Origin: Filomicrobium sp.
Lineage (GTDB): Bacteria; Pseudomonadota; Alphaproteobacteria; Rhizobiales; Hyphomicrobiaceae
NCBI GenBank assembly: GCA_017792465.1
Contig: CP051234.1
Location: forward strand, 498,606 to 562,605
Length of the DNA: 64,000 nucleotides
Direction of reading: 5' to 3'
Shown here piece by piece: positions 53,520 through 63,182 of this stretch; position 1 is the stretch's first letter; the number at the start of each line of letters is the position of its first letter. The notes under the pieces were generated by a model. That model saw only the letters and a list, made by a program, of their open reading frames with translations. It searched no databases and had not been told where the DNA came from. A program made the position numbers and the translations under genes.

Positions 53520-53944
53520 CTCGTTCTCCTCTCCTTGCTCTGCGCGGCAAAGAGGCCTCAAATAAGCAGCCATTCGTCCGAAAAAACGGCATAACAGGAT
53601 GTGGCTCACATAACGTTAAACCACAGTCAAGTCCAGCCGCTCGGTTGTTAGGACTTTGGCCAACACCGATAGCCTCGCGCAGACACTGCGTTTTCATACG
53701 GCAAGAAGCGTGCCGTTTCTGTTCCCAGGGTTACCCCGTAAATGGGCCGCCAGGTTGTGCAACAGCACAAATTTCACCAATACTTATGGAACCTGCAGCT
53801 CATAAGGTGTTGAATAGTCGCAGGCTTGCAAGTTGCAAGTCTGCGTTCGTGATAGGCTGCACAGCATAAGAAATGATTTGGTCACTTCGGCATAGGAATA
53901 TGTAATTTCAATAGCATAGCCCTTCTGCCTTTGGAGGATGCGGC
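53520..53944. other. Divergent intergenic region ACP / acyl-CoA ligase
   Basis: About 425 bp holding promoters of both units. Besides a symmetric element at 53825-53839, I see no coding or RNA gene. Confidence 0.55.
53825..53839. promoter_or_regulatory. Symmetric element upstream of acyl-CoA ligase
   Basis: CTTGCAA-G-TTGCAAG is a perfect inverted repeat; it is also two direct TTGCAAG copies. It lies about 105 bp before the ligase start, a position suiting an operator. Confidence 0.4.
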
Positions 53945-55687
53945 ATGAATACGCACAGCAGCGTCGATGCGGAAGAGGAGACCCTGTTGCAGCCGTGGAA
54001 GAAGATATATCCCAGTGAAATCGATTGGTCATTGCCGATCGAAAAAAGAGTTCTGCAAAGCCTGATTGACGATGCGGCAACCGCTTATCCCGACAATGCG
54101 TGCACGATTTTCCTTGGAAAAACACTGAGTTATAAGGATATTTCAAAGAAAATCGATGAGGCGGCAGCGGCTCTTCAAAAAATTGGGATTAAGAAGGGTG
54201 TACGAGTCGGATTGTTCCTGCCGAATTCACCGACCTACGTCATCTATTATTTTGCGATTTTAAAAGCCGGCGGCATCGTCGTTAACTTCAATCCGCTCTA
54301 TACGGTCGAAGAGCTTGCCTATCAGGTTCGCGATAGCGGCACCGACATGATGGTGACGCTCGATCTTAGGACACTTTTTGACAAAGTGGAGCAGCTGATC
54401 AGTGACGGTGTCCTAAAACGGGCATTGGTCTGCTCATTTCCTTCTTTGCTGCCGGGCACAAAAGCCGCCCTTTTCAAACTTTTTAAAGCCAAGGAATTGG
54501 CCCGGCCGCTAGCTTCGCCGGTGACCGATAAGTTGCTGATCGAATCCGATGTCCTTGAGGTGGGGGCTGTCCCAGAACCGGTTGCGATTGACCCAGAAAA
54601 AGATCTGGCTGTCCTACAATATACCGGCGGAACAACCGGCACGCCCAAAGGTGCGATGCTGACGCATTACAATGTCTACGCGAACGCCGAACAGGTTTCG
54701 CGCTGGTCGCCGCATCTCATTGTCGGCGAAGAGAGCTTCCTCGGCGTCCTGCCGTTCTTCCATGTGTTTGCGATGACGGTTGTCATGAATTTCGCGATCC
54801 GGAAGGCCTCCAGCATCGTGATCCTGCCGCGCTTCGATCTGACCGCGACCTTGAAGCTCATTCACACCGCGAAGCCGACGGTGATGCCGGCCGTGCCGAC
54901 GCTCTTTAATGCGATTTTGAACGAGCCGAAGGTTAGTAGCTATAATTTGGCGTCGCTGAAATACTGTATCTCGGGCGGGGCACCACTTCCGGTTGCGGTT
55001 AAGCAGAAGTTCGAAGCCCTGACCGGCTGCGCTATCGTCGAAGGTTATGGGTTATCGGAGGCTTCGCCGGTTGCGACGTGCAATATCCTCGACGGTCCAA
55101 CCCATGAGGGCACGATCGGCATCCCCCTGCCTCAGACACTGATCAGCCTGAGGGACCTTGAAGATTCATCGCGCGCGGTGCCGATCGGCGAAAAGGGTGA
55201 AGTCTGCATCAAAGGCCCGCAGGTGATGACGGGGTACTGGCAGAAGCCCGAAGAGACGGCGAATGTCTTCACGGCGGACGGCTGGCTGCGCACAGGTGAC
55301 GTCGCCCGCATGGATGAGAACGGCATGTTCCGGATCGAGGACCGGATCAAGGATCTCATTATTTGCTCGGGCTACAACGTTTATCCGCGGCAGATCGAAG
55401 AGGCGATCTATACCCACGATGCCGTGGCGGAGGTGACTGTTATCGGCGTCGACGACTCCTACCGCGGCGAGGTGCCGAAGGCCTTCATCAAGTTGAAAAG
55501 CGGGGTCGAGGCGACGCCGGAAGACATCCTGGCCCATCTTGAATCGAAACTGTCGCGTATTGAGATGCCGGCCTACATCGAATTTCGCGACGAGTTGCCC
55601 AAGACGATGATCGGCAAGCTTTCAAAGAAAGAGCTGCGTCAGGCTGAAGCTGAGGCGCAGACGTCAGCGGCCGGGTCGGCGGGATAG
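53945..55687 (+). CDS. Long-chain acyl-CoA ligase-like AMP-dependent synthetase
   Basis: Activates a carboxylic acid to acyl-AMP and then a thioester, CoA or possibly ACP. 580 residues, with GGAGG seven bases before the ATG. Motifs: P-loop YTGGTTGTPKGAML (about 224-237), GYGLSEASPVATC, the adenylate-binding GWLRTGDVARMDENG, the hinge region RIKDLIICSGYNVYPRQIE, and the C-terminal catalytic Lys in KTMIGKLSKKELR. Divergent from the ACP-ketosynthase pair, which makes a link in lipid metabolism plausible. Confidence 0.88.
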   Translation: MNTHSSVDAEEETLLQPWKKIYPSEIDWSLPIEKRVLQSLIDDAATAYPDNACTIFLGKTLSYKDISKKIDEAAAALQKIGIKKGVRVGLFLPNSPTYVIYYFAILKAGGIVVNFNPLYTVEELAYQVRDSGTDMMVTLDLRTLFDKVEQLISDGVLKRALVCSFPSLLPGTKAALFKLFKAKELARPLASPVTDKLLIESDVLEVGAVPEPVAIDPEKDLAVLQYTGGTTGTPKGAMLTHYNVYANAEQVSRWSPHLIVGEESFLGVLPFFHVFAMTVVMNFAIRKASSIVILPRFDLTATLKLIHTAKPTVMPAVPTLFNAILNEPKVSSYNLASLKYCISGGAPLPVAVKQKFEALTGCAIVEGYGLSEASPVATCNILDGPTHEGTIGIPLPQTLISLRDLEDSSRAVPIGEKGEVCIKGPQVMTGYWQKPEETANVFTADGWLRTGDVARMDENGMFRIEDRIKDLIICSGYNVYPRQIEEAIYTHDAVAEVTVIGVDDSYRGEVPKAFIKLKSGVEATPEDILAHLESKLSRIEMPAYIEFRDELPKTMIGKLSKKELRQAEAEAQTSAAGSAG

Positions 55688-55738
55688 CAGCAGCATCTCG
55701 CCAGCGCGCCTCGCGAACCAGGGCTGGCTCACACCCCC

Positions 55739-57139
55739 TCAGGCGTGCGGTCGGAACGGGCTGGGTGGTGGAAGCAGAATGCCGCCGGGTTCGGGCTCCA
55801 TTTCTTCGACGGCCTCGACGGGGAGTTCTTCGGGTAGGGCTGGCAAAGGCGGCGGCGGCCAGGAGAAATCATCGGCGCGGCCTGGTCGCGATTGAAGGCG
55901 TTCACCCTTCACGAGCACCCGGAAGAACGGTGTCTGCGCCAGCGATAATTTGCGTTCGGTGCCGATCGCAGCAGCGGCGCTTGGCGGCGTGACGGTGCTC
56001 ATGATGTTGAGACCGTTGGAGGTTTCGTCAACGAGCGTGTCGCCAAGACGGGCCGCGCGCGAGCGGTTCTTCTTACGCGTGACGAGGGCGACGACGGAAG
56101 CCGGGATCGCCGGCCTGACGATATCGAGAGATATGATCGTATCTTGGCCGTTGGCGCCTTTGGATTTCAAATTGATGCGGGCGTTATCGGCTTTTTGTTC
56201 GCCGCCGGCTGCGTTCAAGAAGAACTGCTTAGGCTCTTGGTTTGCGGCGACTTTCTGCTTTGCTTCATCGACGGAAGCCTTCCAGCCGGTGAGGGCTTTT
56301 TCCTGTTTTTCGTTATCGGCTTTGACGGCCGCGCGGATGGCCGCCTGTTCGGTTTCGCTGCCGGCCAGCGGGATGTTGCGCTCGGCTTTGGCCTGCGTGA
56401 TGTCCTTTTTGATTTCGCGCGCAACGTAATAGGCGACCTTGGCGTAACCGGACCCGGTGAAGTGGACGCCATCACGCCAGCGCAGGCGGGTAACGTTTCC
56501 CGTCGTATCCGGTCCGAAAGCGCTGTAGCCGCCCTGTTCGTCGACGAAGCTGGTGTAGATATCGATGAAGCGAACGGAGTTCAGGTAGGCGCGTTCGCGG
56601 ACGATTTCGTTGATGATCTGGGCGGCCGAGTCGGCATCTCTAGAGCGCATATTGGGGAGGCCGATCCAGTAGATCGAAATACCGGCACGCTTCAGCGCCT
56701 TCATCATTCGGTCAACGCGCTTGCCGTATTCGGCGCGCCATTCGGGCGTTCCCAACCAATAGCGGCGGCCGTCAGAAGCCCGGATGCGGCGTGCGTCCTG
56801 GGTGCCCAGAATAACAACAGCGATGTGGTCCTGACCTGCCAGCAGGTTTTGCTTCAGGTCTGCGAGCTTCTTGTTGAACGTATTGAACGTGACGCGGGAG
56901 AGATTCTGGACGTTTGCGGAGACGCTGACGCGTGGCTCGGTTTTCATCACGTCGCGCAGGCCGTAGATGAGGCCTTCAGCCAACGAATCTCCGACAACTT
57001 CGATGCGATAGGTGTCGCCCTGGGGAAAGGGTGTGATGTAGCTAGTGCCGTCGACTTGGGCATTGGCGGTTGCAGCGCCCGCAAGCAGGATTGCTGCGCC
57101 TGCCAGAACTGTCATTACTCGCTGAATGATAGTCCGCAT
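55739..57139 (-). CDS. Exported SGNH hydrolase-like protein (DUF459)
   Basis: 466 residues. Signal peptide 1-27 (VLAGAAILLAGAATANA). The SGNH fold starts at IEVVGDSLAEGLIYGL with Ser52 in the GDS block. The Asn and late Asp/His elements are in AVVILGTQDARRIR and WRDGVHFTGSGYAKVA. The C-terminal 200 residues are extra: a charged helix rich in Lys, Glu and Gln (about 250-310), then a Pro-rich end. Possible role in deacylating or deacetylating surface polymers. Same strand as the downstream-reading transglycosylase, 166 bp apart. Confidence 0.78.
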   Translation of the reverse strand: MRTIIQRVMTVLAGAAILLAGAATANAQVDGTSYITPFPQGDTYRIEVVGDSLAEGLIYGLRDVMKTEPRVSVSANVQNLSRVTFNTFNKKLADLKQNLLAGQDHIAVVILGTQDARRIRASDGRRYWLGTPEWRAEYGKRVDRMMKALKRAGISIYWIGLPNMRSRDADSAAQIINEIVRERAYLNSVRFIDIYTSFVDEQGGYSAFGPDTTGNVTRLRWRDGVHFTGSGYAKVAYYVAREIKKDITQAKAERNIPLAGSETEQAAIRAAVKADNEKQEKALTGWKASVDEAKQKVAANQEPKQFFLNAAGGEQKADNARINLKSKGANGQDTIISLDIVRPAIPASVVALVTRKKNRSRAARLGDTLVDETSNGLNIMSTVTPPSAAAAIGTERKLSLAQTPFFRVLVKGERLQSRPGRADDFSWPPPPLPALPEELPVEAVEEMEPEPGGILLPPPSPFRPHA

Positions 57140-57305
57140 ATGGATTGTCCGTTAGAAACCATCGTCATCGTCATCGTCGTCGCCCAGCCCAGGGCGAAAT
57201 GCTGCTGATTTGCTTTCTTATACTACTCCGGCCGTTTCCGCATCCGGCGTCAAGTCGGTTTGCACTGCCTATCGCGCCCAATCGACACCTACGGCTTTGC
57301 CTAGA

Positions 57306-58598
57306 TTATCGGATAGCGCCACTTTTGAGTTTGTCGGCGAGATGTGGCGTCGGCCAGCAATCGACTTTGAGGCCGGCGGCGCGTTGAAATTGTCCGGCTT
57401 CGCGGCGGGTATTGGAGCCGATAAAGCCATCGATCACCGTGATCGGATGGCCGGCATCCTTGAGCCCTTGCTGGACGGCGCGAATGATTGCCGTTCTCTG
57501 CGGGCCGATATCCTTCCAAGAGGTCACGAAATCGCCGCCGCCGCGGATACGGTCTGCGAGGTTGCCGACAAACGTGGCGTAGAGGTCTGACGTATTATAT
57601 TTGCGGATCGCCTTGAAGTTCTCGGTGACCAGAAATGACGGGCCGAAAGCCCCGGCGGGCGACATCAGATAGGCTTTTTGCTGCTCGATGCCTGCGGGCC
57701 AGGGCCGGCCGGAGGGGCGCTTGAAGCCCATGGCGATCCATTCTGCGAACGTTCGTTCGCCGACGGGGCCCTCTTCAGCGCAATCGGACGTCTTGGGAAT
57801 TACGACCTCGTAGCCCCATTCGACGTCCCGAAGCCAGCCGTGGTTGTGGAGTTGGCGGGCGGCCGAGGCCAGCGCGTCTGGGATCGAATCAAACAGATCG
57901 GCGTAGCCGTCTCCGCCCATGTCGTGGACGTGCTGGAAGAATTCAGACGGCAGGAATTGGGTGAGCCCCATCGCGCCAGCCCAGGAGGCGCGCATCTTTT
58001 TGCGGGGCACGCCTTTTTCCAACAGTTTCAACGCGCAGAGGAATTCGTCGCGGAACTTTTCCTTGCGCCGCCCGGTCCAGGCCTGGGTTGCCAGGACGCG
58101 AATTGCGTCATGCTTGGGGGTATAGGCGCCAAATGCGGTTTCGCGGCCGAAGATGGCCAGCGCTATTGCGCGGTCGACGCCGAAGCGGGCTTCGACTTCA
58201 TCGAGTTCCTTTTTGTATTTGCGGGCAATTCCGCGTCCGGTCTTCGATAAGCGACCGAGGTAGGCGGCGTCGAGGTAATCGGAGGGTGCGCGGGTAAATT
58301 CAGCTTGGCGGACTTTGCGGGTTTTGCCCGGAATGGCGAGATCGGGAAGTGACAGGTCTGGCTTCAGCCCTTTGGTCGCAGACTCGAATGTCGCGCGGGA
58401 CACACCGTATTTGTCACGGGCTTCCGGCCACAAGCTTGCGATGAACTCGTTGAAGCCGGGTTTGGCATCTGCCGGGTGAGCAATGGCGAATTGGAGTGCC
58501 GCCAGACATGCGACAGCCGCGAGCCAGAAGCTGGATCGCGCAGCGCGCACGTGAGGTGCGGCGTATTTTGAGCGATGCGTTGGAGGAAATATTCTCAC
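57306..58598 (-). CDS. Lytic murein transglycosylase, MltB family
   Basis: Cleaves peptidoglycan glycan strands, leaving 1,6-anhydromuramic ends. 430 residues with an N-terminal signal (about 21-46). Catalytic Glu153 in IFGRETAFGAYTP; substrate-groove block SWAGAMGLTQFLPSEF near 209-224; GGDGYADLFDSIPDALAS further on. The final 65 residues (GLKDAGHPITVIDGFIGSNT...) form a peptidoglycan-binding domain of the PG_binding_1 type. Typical length and order for the alphaproteobacterial form. Confidence 0.92.
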   Translation of the reverse strand: MRIFPPTHRSKYAAPHVRAARSSFWLAAVACLAALQFAIAHPADAKPGFNEFIASLWPEARDKYGVSRATFESATKGLKPDLSLPDLAIPGKTRKVRQAEFTRAPSDYLDAAYLGRLSKTGRGIARKYKKELDEVEARFGVDRAIALAIFGRETAFGAYTPKHDAIRVLATQAWTGRRKEKFRDEFLCALKLLEKGVPRKKMRASWAGAMGLTQFLPSEFFQHVHDMGGDGYADLFDSIPDALASAARQLHNHGWLRDVEWGYEVVIPKTSDCAEEGPVGERTFAEWIAMGFKRPSGRPWPAGIEQQKAYLMSPAGAFGPSFLVTENFKAIRKYNTSDLYATFVGNLADRIRGGGDFVTSWKDIGPQRTAIIRAVQQGLKDAGHPITVIDGFIGSNTRREAGQFQRAAGLKVDCWPTPHLADKLKSGAIR

Positions 58599-58720
58599 GT
58601 CGCCGCGTCTCCCTTATTCCCGTTATGCGCGAACTGGCACATAACGCGGGGATTCAGGGCCATTTTACGGCATCCAGGCCTGCTGCCGGAAGCGCCCGGC
58701 TGCTGGATCGGCGAGAAATC

Positions 58721-59713
58721 TCAAGAGGCTTGCTTGAGTTGGCTCAAATGCTTTTCCCAGGCGAGCGCGCTCTTGACGATGCCGTCGAGGTTATCGAGTT
58801 GCGGTTGCCAGCCCAAAGTGGAGCGGATTTTGTCATTCGATGCGACGATCGCGGCGGGATCGCCAGGGCGTCTGGGGCCCATCCGGACTTCGAAATCGAC
58901 GCCCGAAGCGCGCTTGACGGCGTCGATGACTTCGGTGACGGAAAAGCCCTTTGAATAGCCGCAATTGAAGACGTCGGACTTGCCGCCGTTGCGCAGATAC
59001 TCAAGTGCCGCGACGTGGGCTCTGGCGAGGTCTTTGACGTGGATATAATCGCGAATGCAGGTGCCGTCGGGGGTGTCATAGTCGGTGCCGAAGACCTGCA
59101 TGGATGGGCGGCGGCCGAGTGCTGTTTCGCAAGCGACCTTGATCAAGTGCGTGGCTTTGGGGGTCGACTGTCCCGAGCGGCCATCCGGATCAGCGCCTGC
59201 GACATTGAAATAGCGCAACGCGACGTAGTTGAAATCGTGAGCCGCAGCCGTATCGGCCATCATCAGTTCGCTCATCAGCTTGGATGTGCCGTAAGGCGAC
59301 ATGGGCTTCAAGGTGGCCGTTTCTGAGACTGGGATTTCTTCAGGGTTGCCATAGACGGCAGCGGTCGACGAAAAGATGAAACGGGGGACGCCAGCGGTGA
59401 CGGCAGCTTCCATGAGCGTGCGCGTATTGGCGGTGTTGTTGCGGTAATAAAGCAGCGGATTTTCAACAGATTCCGGAACGATAATCGAGCCAGCGAAATG
59501 GATAATCGCGTCAATGTTGTATTCGCCCAGGATGCGGCCGACCAGTTCGCTGTCGCCGACATCCCCGACGATCAGGGGGACGCCTTCCGGCACGGCCCAG
59601 GTGAAGCCGGTCGACAGGTTATCAAGGACGACGACTTCAGCGCCGGCGTCGCGCAGCTCCAAAACCATATGGCTGCCGATATAGCCTGCGCCTCCAGTGA
59701 CCAACACTGCCAT
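58721..59713 (-). CDS. galE: UDP-glucose 4-epimerase
   Basis: Interconverts UDP-glucose and UDP-galactose for surface polysaccharides and lipids. 330 residues. NAD-binding VTGGAGYIGSH (5-15), catalytic SST at 115-117 and YGTSK with Tyr141/Lys145. ATG with AAGGAAGG upstream. Divergent from galU, the enzyme that makes its substrate, across a 292-bp gap. Confidence 0.95.
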   Translation of the reverse strand: MAVLVTGGAGYIGSHMVLELRDAGAEVVVLDNLSTGFTWAVPEGVPLIVGDVGDSELVGRILGEYNIDAIIHFAGSIIVPESVENPLLYYRNNTANTRTLMEAAVTAGVPRFIFSSTAAVYGNPEEIPVSETATLKPMSPYGTSKLMSELMMADTAAAHDFNYVALRYFNVAGADPDGRSGQSTPKATHLIKVACETALGRRPSMQVFGTDYDTPDGTCIRDYIHVKDLARAHVAALEYLRNGGKSDVFNCGYSKGFSVTEVIDAVKRASGVDFEVRMGPRRPGDPAAIVASNDKIRSTLGWQPQLDNLDGIVKSALAWEKHLSQLKQAS

Positions 59714-59765
59714 GCTTAGACCTTCCTTCTTGGGGGTATGTCGTGGACGCCTTTTGATGCGGCAT

Positions 59766-59808
59766 TAGCCATTTTGGCTAGATTCGGCACAATTGCTCCG
59801 GTTAGCCA
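59766..59808. promoter_or_regulatory. TAGCCA repeats between galE and galU
   Basis: TAGCCA-TTT-TGGCTA (59766-59780) is a perfect 6-bp inverted repeat, and a further direct TAGCCA is at 59803-59808. It lies 53 bp upstream of the galE start, in the divergent gap, as expected of an operator. Confidence 0.4.
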
Positions 59809-60005
59809 AAGAGGATCAAAATCTGCCTTAGCATTAAGCTTATACAAATTGAGATCAAGTTTTACGCTTTGTCTGCGTAAACCATTCCACAACTTGGGCG
59901 TTATAGTGGGGCAAGTCGTTAAGAGATGATCAACACTTTCAAGGCTCGTTGAAATCCAATCTAAAATTGGCACGCGAAGCCTTGTAGATAAATGAAGAGC
60001 TTTCA

Positions 60006-60911
60006 ATGACCACAAAACCACGTCGTATCCGCAAAGCCGTGTTTCCTGTCGCTGGCCTTGGCACCCGCTTTTTGCCGGCGACGAAAGCCATGCCGAAAGA
60101 AATGCTGACCGTCGTCGATCGGCCGGTCATCCAGCACGTCGTCGATGAAGCGCGGGCGGCAGGGATCGAGCATTTCGTATTTGTGACCGGACGCAATAAA
60201 GGCGTCATCGAGGACCACTTCGACAAGCAGTTCGAACTGGAGCGTACGCTGGCCGAGCGCGGCAAGGAGAAGGAACTCGATTCTCTGCGCCGTGATTTGC
60301 CGGGAGCCGGGCAGACGAGCTTTACGCGTCAGCAGTCGGCCAACGGTCTGGGCCATGCGGTTTGGTGCGCGCGCGACCTCGTCGGCAATGAACCGTTCGC
60401 GCTGCTGTTGCCCGATATGTTGCACTTCTCCGAGCGGCCGTGTCTGGCTGACATGATGGATGCTTATTCCGAGACTGGCGGCAATTTGATCGGCGTGAAA
60501 GCGGTTCCAGAAGATCAGACGCAGAATTACGGTATCGTCGGTGTCGAGGACCCGTCCGACCAGGTCAGCAAGATCCATACGATGGTCGAGAAGCCAAAAC
60601 GCGGAACTGCGCCTTCCAACTTGCACATCACCGGCCGCTATATCCTCCAGCCGGAGATTTTCGGGCTCCTAGAAAAGCAGAAGCCAGGCGCAGGCAATGA
60701 GATCCAGCTGACCGATGCGATGCTCGGGCTGCTTGAGCAGTCGGAACAGACGTTCCATGCGGTACGCTTCGATGGCGACCTTTACGACTGCGGTTCGAAG
60801 CTTGGCTTCCTGATGGCGAACGTGGCCTACGGGTTGACGCGTGATGGGCTGGGCGACGAATTCCGCGAGGAATTGAAGAGCTATATCGACCGCGAAGGAT
60901 TGACGGGCTGA
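60006..60911 (+). CDS. galU: UTP-glucose-1-phosphate uridylyltransferase
   Basis: Makes UDP-glucose from UTP and glucose-1-phosphate. 301 residues, family length. Nucleotide-binding start VAGLGTRFLPATKAMPKEML (15-34), DEARAAGIEHFVFVTGRNKG, LGHAVWCARDLVGNEPFAL, and the Asp/Lys-containing MVEKPKRGTAPSN. Divergent from galE; together they supply UDP-glucose and UDP-galactose. Confidence 0.95.
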   Translation: MTTKPRRIRKAVFPVAGLGTRFLPATKAMPKEMLTVVDRPVIQHVVDEARAAGIEHFVFVTGRNKGVIEDHFDKQFELERTLAERGKEKELDSLRRDLPGAGQTSFTRQQSANGLGHAVWCARDLVGNEPFALLLPDMLHFSERPCLADMMDAYSETGGNLIGVKAVPEDQTQNYGIVGVEDPSDQVSKIHTMVEKPKRGTAPSNLHITGRYILQPEIFGLLEKQKPGAGNEIQLTDAMLGLLEQSEQTFHAVRFDGDLYDCGSKLGFLMANVAYGLTRDGLGDEFREELKSYIDREGLTG

Positions 60912-60962
60912 CGCCGGTGCGCCGGACGTGTCGTCGCCTCGTATTGCGCGGGATCGGAATGT

Positions 60963-62036
60963 TCAAGCGCGAAACAGCAGTGAGCTATCGCCGTAAGAAT
61001 AGAAGCGATAGCCGCTCGCGATCGCGTGGTCATAGGCGCGGTGCATGGTCTCAAGGCCGGCAAAGGCGGAGACCAACATGAAGAGCGTCGAGCGCGGGAG
61101 GTGGAAATTCGTCATCAAGGCATCGATGGCTTTGAAGCGATAGCCCGGCGTGATGAAGATATCGGTCTCGCCGGTCCAGGCGGGGATGGTGCCGTCTTCG
61201 TTTGCCGCGCTTTCCAGGAGGCGTAGAGATGTCGTGCCGACAGCGATGATGCGACCGCCGTTGGCTCTCGCCTGATTGAGGGCTTGGGCCGTTTCCTGGC
61301 TGATCGTCCCCCATTCGGCGTGCATGACATGGGCTTCAGTGTCGTCGACCTTGACCGGCAAGAAGGTTCCCGCACCGACGTGCAGCGTCACGAAGTGGCG
61401 CGAAACACCACGCTCGTCGAGTGCGCGAAACAGTTCGTCGGTGAAATGCAGACCGGCCGTCGGCGCTGCGACGGCGCCATCGTTCGCAGCGTAGATTGTC
61501 TGATAGTTTTTAGCGTCTTCTGTATCCGCGGGGCGGCGGGCGGCGATATAGGGTGGCAGCGGCATCTTGCCTGCGGCTGCGATGGCGATGTCGAGGTCCG
61601 GGCCTGCGAGGTCAAAGCGCAAGGTGACTTCGCCGCCCTGCTTTTCGGCGACTTCGGCATCAAGCTGACCCAGCAGGCAGGCGCTGCCTGTTTCACCGAA
61701 CTGGATGCGGTCACCGGGCTGCAGGCGCTTTGCGGGTCGGACGAACGCGCGCCAGCTCGAAGCATCGAGGCGGCGGTGCAGGTTGCATTCGATCGTCGAA
61801 ATGTTGCCGTTACGGTTGCGTCGGCCGGTCAATGCGGCGGGAATGACGCGCGTATCGTTGAAGACGAGGCAGTCGCCCGGTTGCAGCAGTGTGGGCAGAT
61901 CACGAACCGACGCGTCGCTGATTTCGGGATCTCCTCCTGGCTTAACGACGAGCATCTTTGCAGCGTCGCGCGGTTCGCAGGGAAGCAGGGCGATCCTGTC
62001 TTCGGGCAGATCGAAGTCGAAGAGGTCGGTCTTCAT
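60963..62036 (-). CDS. queA: S-adenosylmethionine:tRNA ribosyltransferase-isomerase
   Basis: Transfers the ribosyl part of SAM to preQ1 in tRNA, forming epoxyqueuosine. 357 residues. [19 protein letters not shown] at the N-terminus, [32 protein letters not shown] and [16 protein letters not shown] are all characteristic. ATG with GAGAGGG upstream. Convergent with galU. In Hyphomicrobiales it usually sits with cyclophilin genes and tgt, as partly seen here. Confidence 0.95.
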   Translation of the reverse strand: MKTDLFDFDLPEDRIALLPCEPRDAAKMLVVKPGGDPEISDASVRDLPTLLQPGDCLVFNDTRVIPAALTGRRNRNGNISTIECNLHRRLDASSWRAFVRPAKRLQPGDRIQFGETGSACLLGQLDAEVAEKQGGEVTLRFDLAGPDLDIAIAAAGKMPLPPYIAARRPADTEDAKNYQTIYAANDGAVAAPTAGLHFTDELFRALDERGVSRHFVTLHVGAGTFLPVKVDDTEAHVMHAEWGTISQETAQALNQARANGGRIIAVGTTSLRLLESAANEDGTIPAWTGETDIFITPGYRFKAIDALMTNFHLPRSTLFMLVSAFAGLETMHRAYDHAIASGYRFYSYGDSSLLFRA

Positions 62037-62078
62037 CGCAAAGACCCTCTCGCAGGCCGGTGCACACCGATCATTTGT

Positions 62079-62768
62079 TCAAAACGCATAGTTGGAGAAA
62101 ACCGTTTCGAGTCTTGGGTCAGCTGCGATGCTCGCCGGTGATACCAGTTTCTGCTTCAGGACGATTGAGAAACACTTTTCGAAGTCTTTAACACCGCGGC
62201 AAGGCGGATACTCTTTCCAACGCTCCTCAACCAATGCGCGCACGATGAAGTTGTCCATCGAAAGGTCTTTGAGTTCTTCGACCTTGCCGAGCGTCAGCCG
62301 CAAGGCATCTTGGAATGCGTAGTAGACGAGTTCACTGCAGTAGATTTTCGCTTTATCGAACAGGAAGTAGAAATCGTAGGGGCGACCATAATATTCGCGG
62401 GCTGCCTGCAAGACGTCGGCGGCTTGCTGCTCAGTCAGATTGTGCAAGCTTTTGACAGCGATACGTCCTTCGATGCCTTGCTCGATCCACTGGTCGAGCG
62501 GAATTTCACGCACCGGGCCAACCGCCTCAACCACATAAGGTTCACCGTCGACCATTTTTATGATGCCAACGTGGGTGTATGGGCTGAACGTTGCGATGGC
62601 AATTGCGGCAGTCTGTGGAGATTGGATCGACTGGAATACGATGTCGCCGTCTTTGAGCGGTGGCAGGTCTCCAGACGATACTCGCGACATAGCAAGCCAG
62701 CCGAAAACCGCCAATGTTGCAACGACCAGCGCGGTGGCCGTAATCCCTAGCCATTTCAGCAGGCGCAT
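62079..62768 (-). CDS. YiiX/YebB-like permuted papain-fold peptidase
   Basis: 229 residues from ATG 62768 (AGAGG seven bases upstream). N-terminal membrane anchor at 5-26. The permuted NlpC/P60-like order is seen: His66 in SPYTHVGIIK comes before the nucleophile Cys144 in KIYCSELVYYAF. Members are thought to act on cell-wall peptides or lipids; substrate unknown. The tail after residue 190 has a Cys pair in PPCRGVKDFEKCF. 42 bp upstream of queA on the same strand. Confidence 0.8.
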   Translation of the reverse strand: MRLLKWLGITATALVVATLAVFGWLAMSRVSSGDLPPLKDGDIVFQSIQSPQTAAIAIATFSPYTHVGIIKMVDGEPYVVEAVGPVREIPLDQWIEQGIEGRIAVKSLHNLTEQQAADVLQAAREYYGRPYDFYFLFDKAKIYCSELVYYAFQDALRLTLGKVEELKDLSMDNFIVRALVEERWKEYPPCRGVKDFEKCFSIVLKQKLVSPASIAADPRLETVFSNYAF

Positions 62769-62797
62769 TGATTTCCTCTGCACTGGCTCTGTCAGCT

Positions 62798-63175
62798 CTA
62801 GGGCTTGGAGCGTAGCCACTCCAGTAGCCCGGCCACGACGACTGCTAGCCAAGAGAGGATCGTCAACGATCCGCTGATTGGCGCCAAGGCTGGAAGCGGT
62901 CGGAAATCCGCCAGCACGCCTAGCGCGACCGTTCCTGTGAAGAGCGTGGCGCCGAGGGCCATCATGGCGGCGGCGATAGTCCAGTAAATCGGGCCTGTCG
63001 AATGGCGGCTCATGGCCAGAAGTCCGATCAAAGCCGCGGCGTGAACCATGGCGATCTCTGATGCGGCGCGCAAAGCCGTGCTGTCGGTGACGTGGGCTGC
63101 GGCTGCTGCCAAAGCAACGCCGCAGGCCCCAATCAGGCCTGCGACGATGACGAGTATAATTGCGCTATTGGGCAC
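62798..63175 (-). CDS. DUF423-like membrane protein
   Basis: 125 residues with four helices (about 5-25, 42-58, 64-85 and 100-120). The pattern GLIGACGVALAAAAAHV at the N-terminus, MVHAAALIGLLAM and the late GSLTILSWLAVVVAGLLEW is that of DUF423, function unknown. Seven base pairs separate it from the cyclophilin gene upstream, so it is probably co-transcribed. Confidence 0.72.
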   Translation of the reverse strand: MPNSAIILVIVAGLIGACGVALAAAAAHVTDSTALRAASEIAMVHAAALIGLLAMSRHSTGPIYWTIAAAMMALGATLFTGTVALGVLADFRPLPALAPISGSLTILSWLAVVVAGLLEWLRSKP

Positions 63176-63182
63176 GGGACTG

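Noticed and set aside
57161-57178. Three ATCGTC hexamers just upstream of the SGNH hydrolase gene
   Set aside because: Too few units to call a phase-variable tract, and not placed between recognisable promoter elements.
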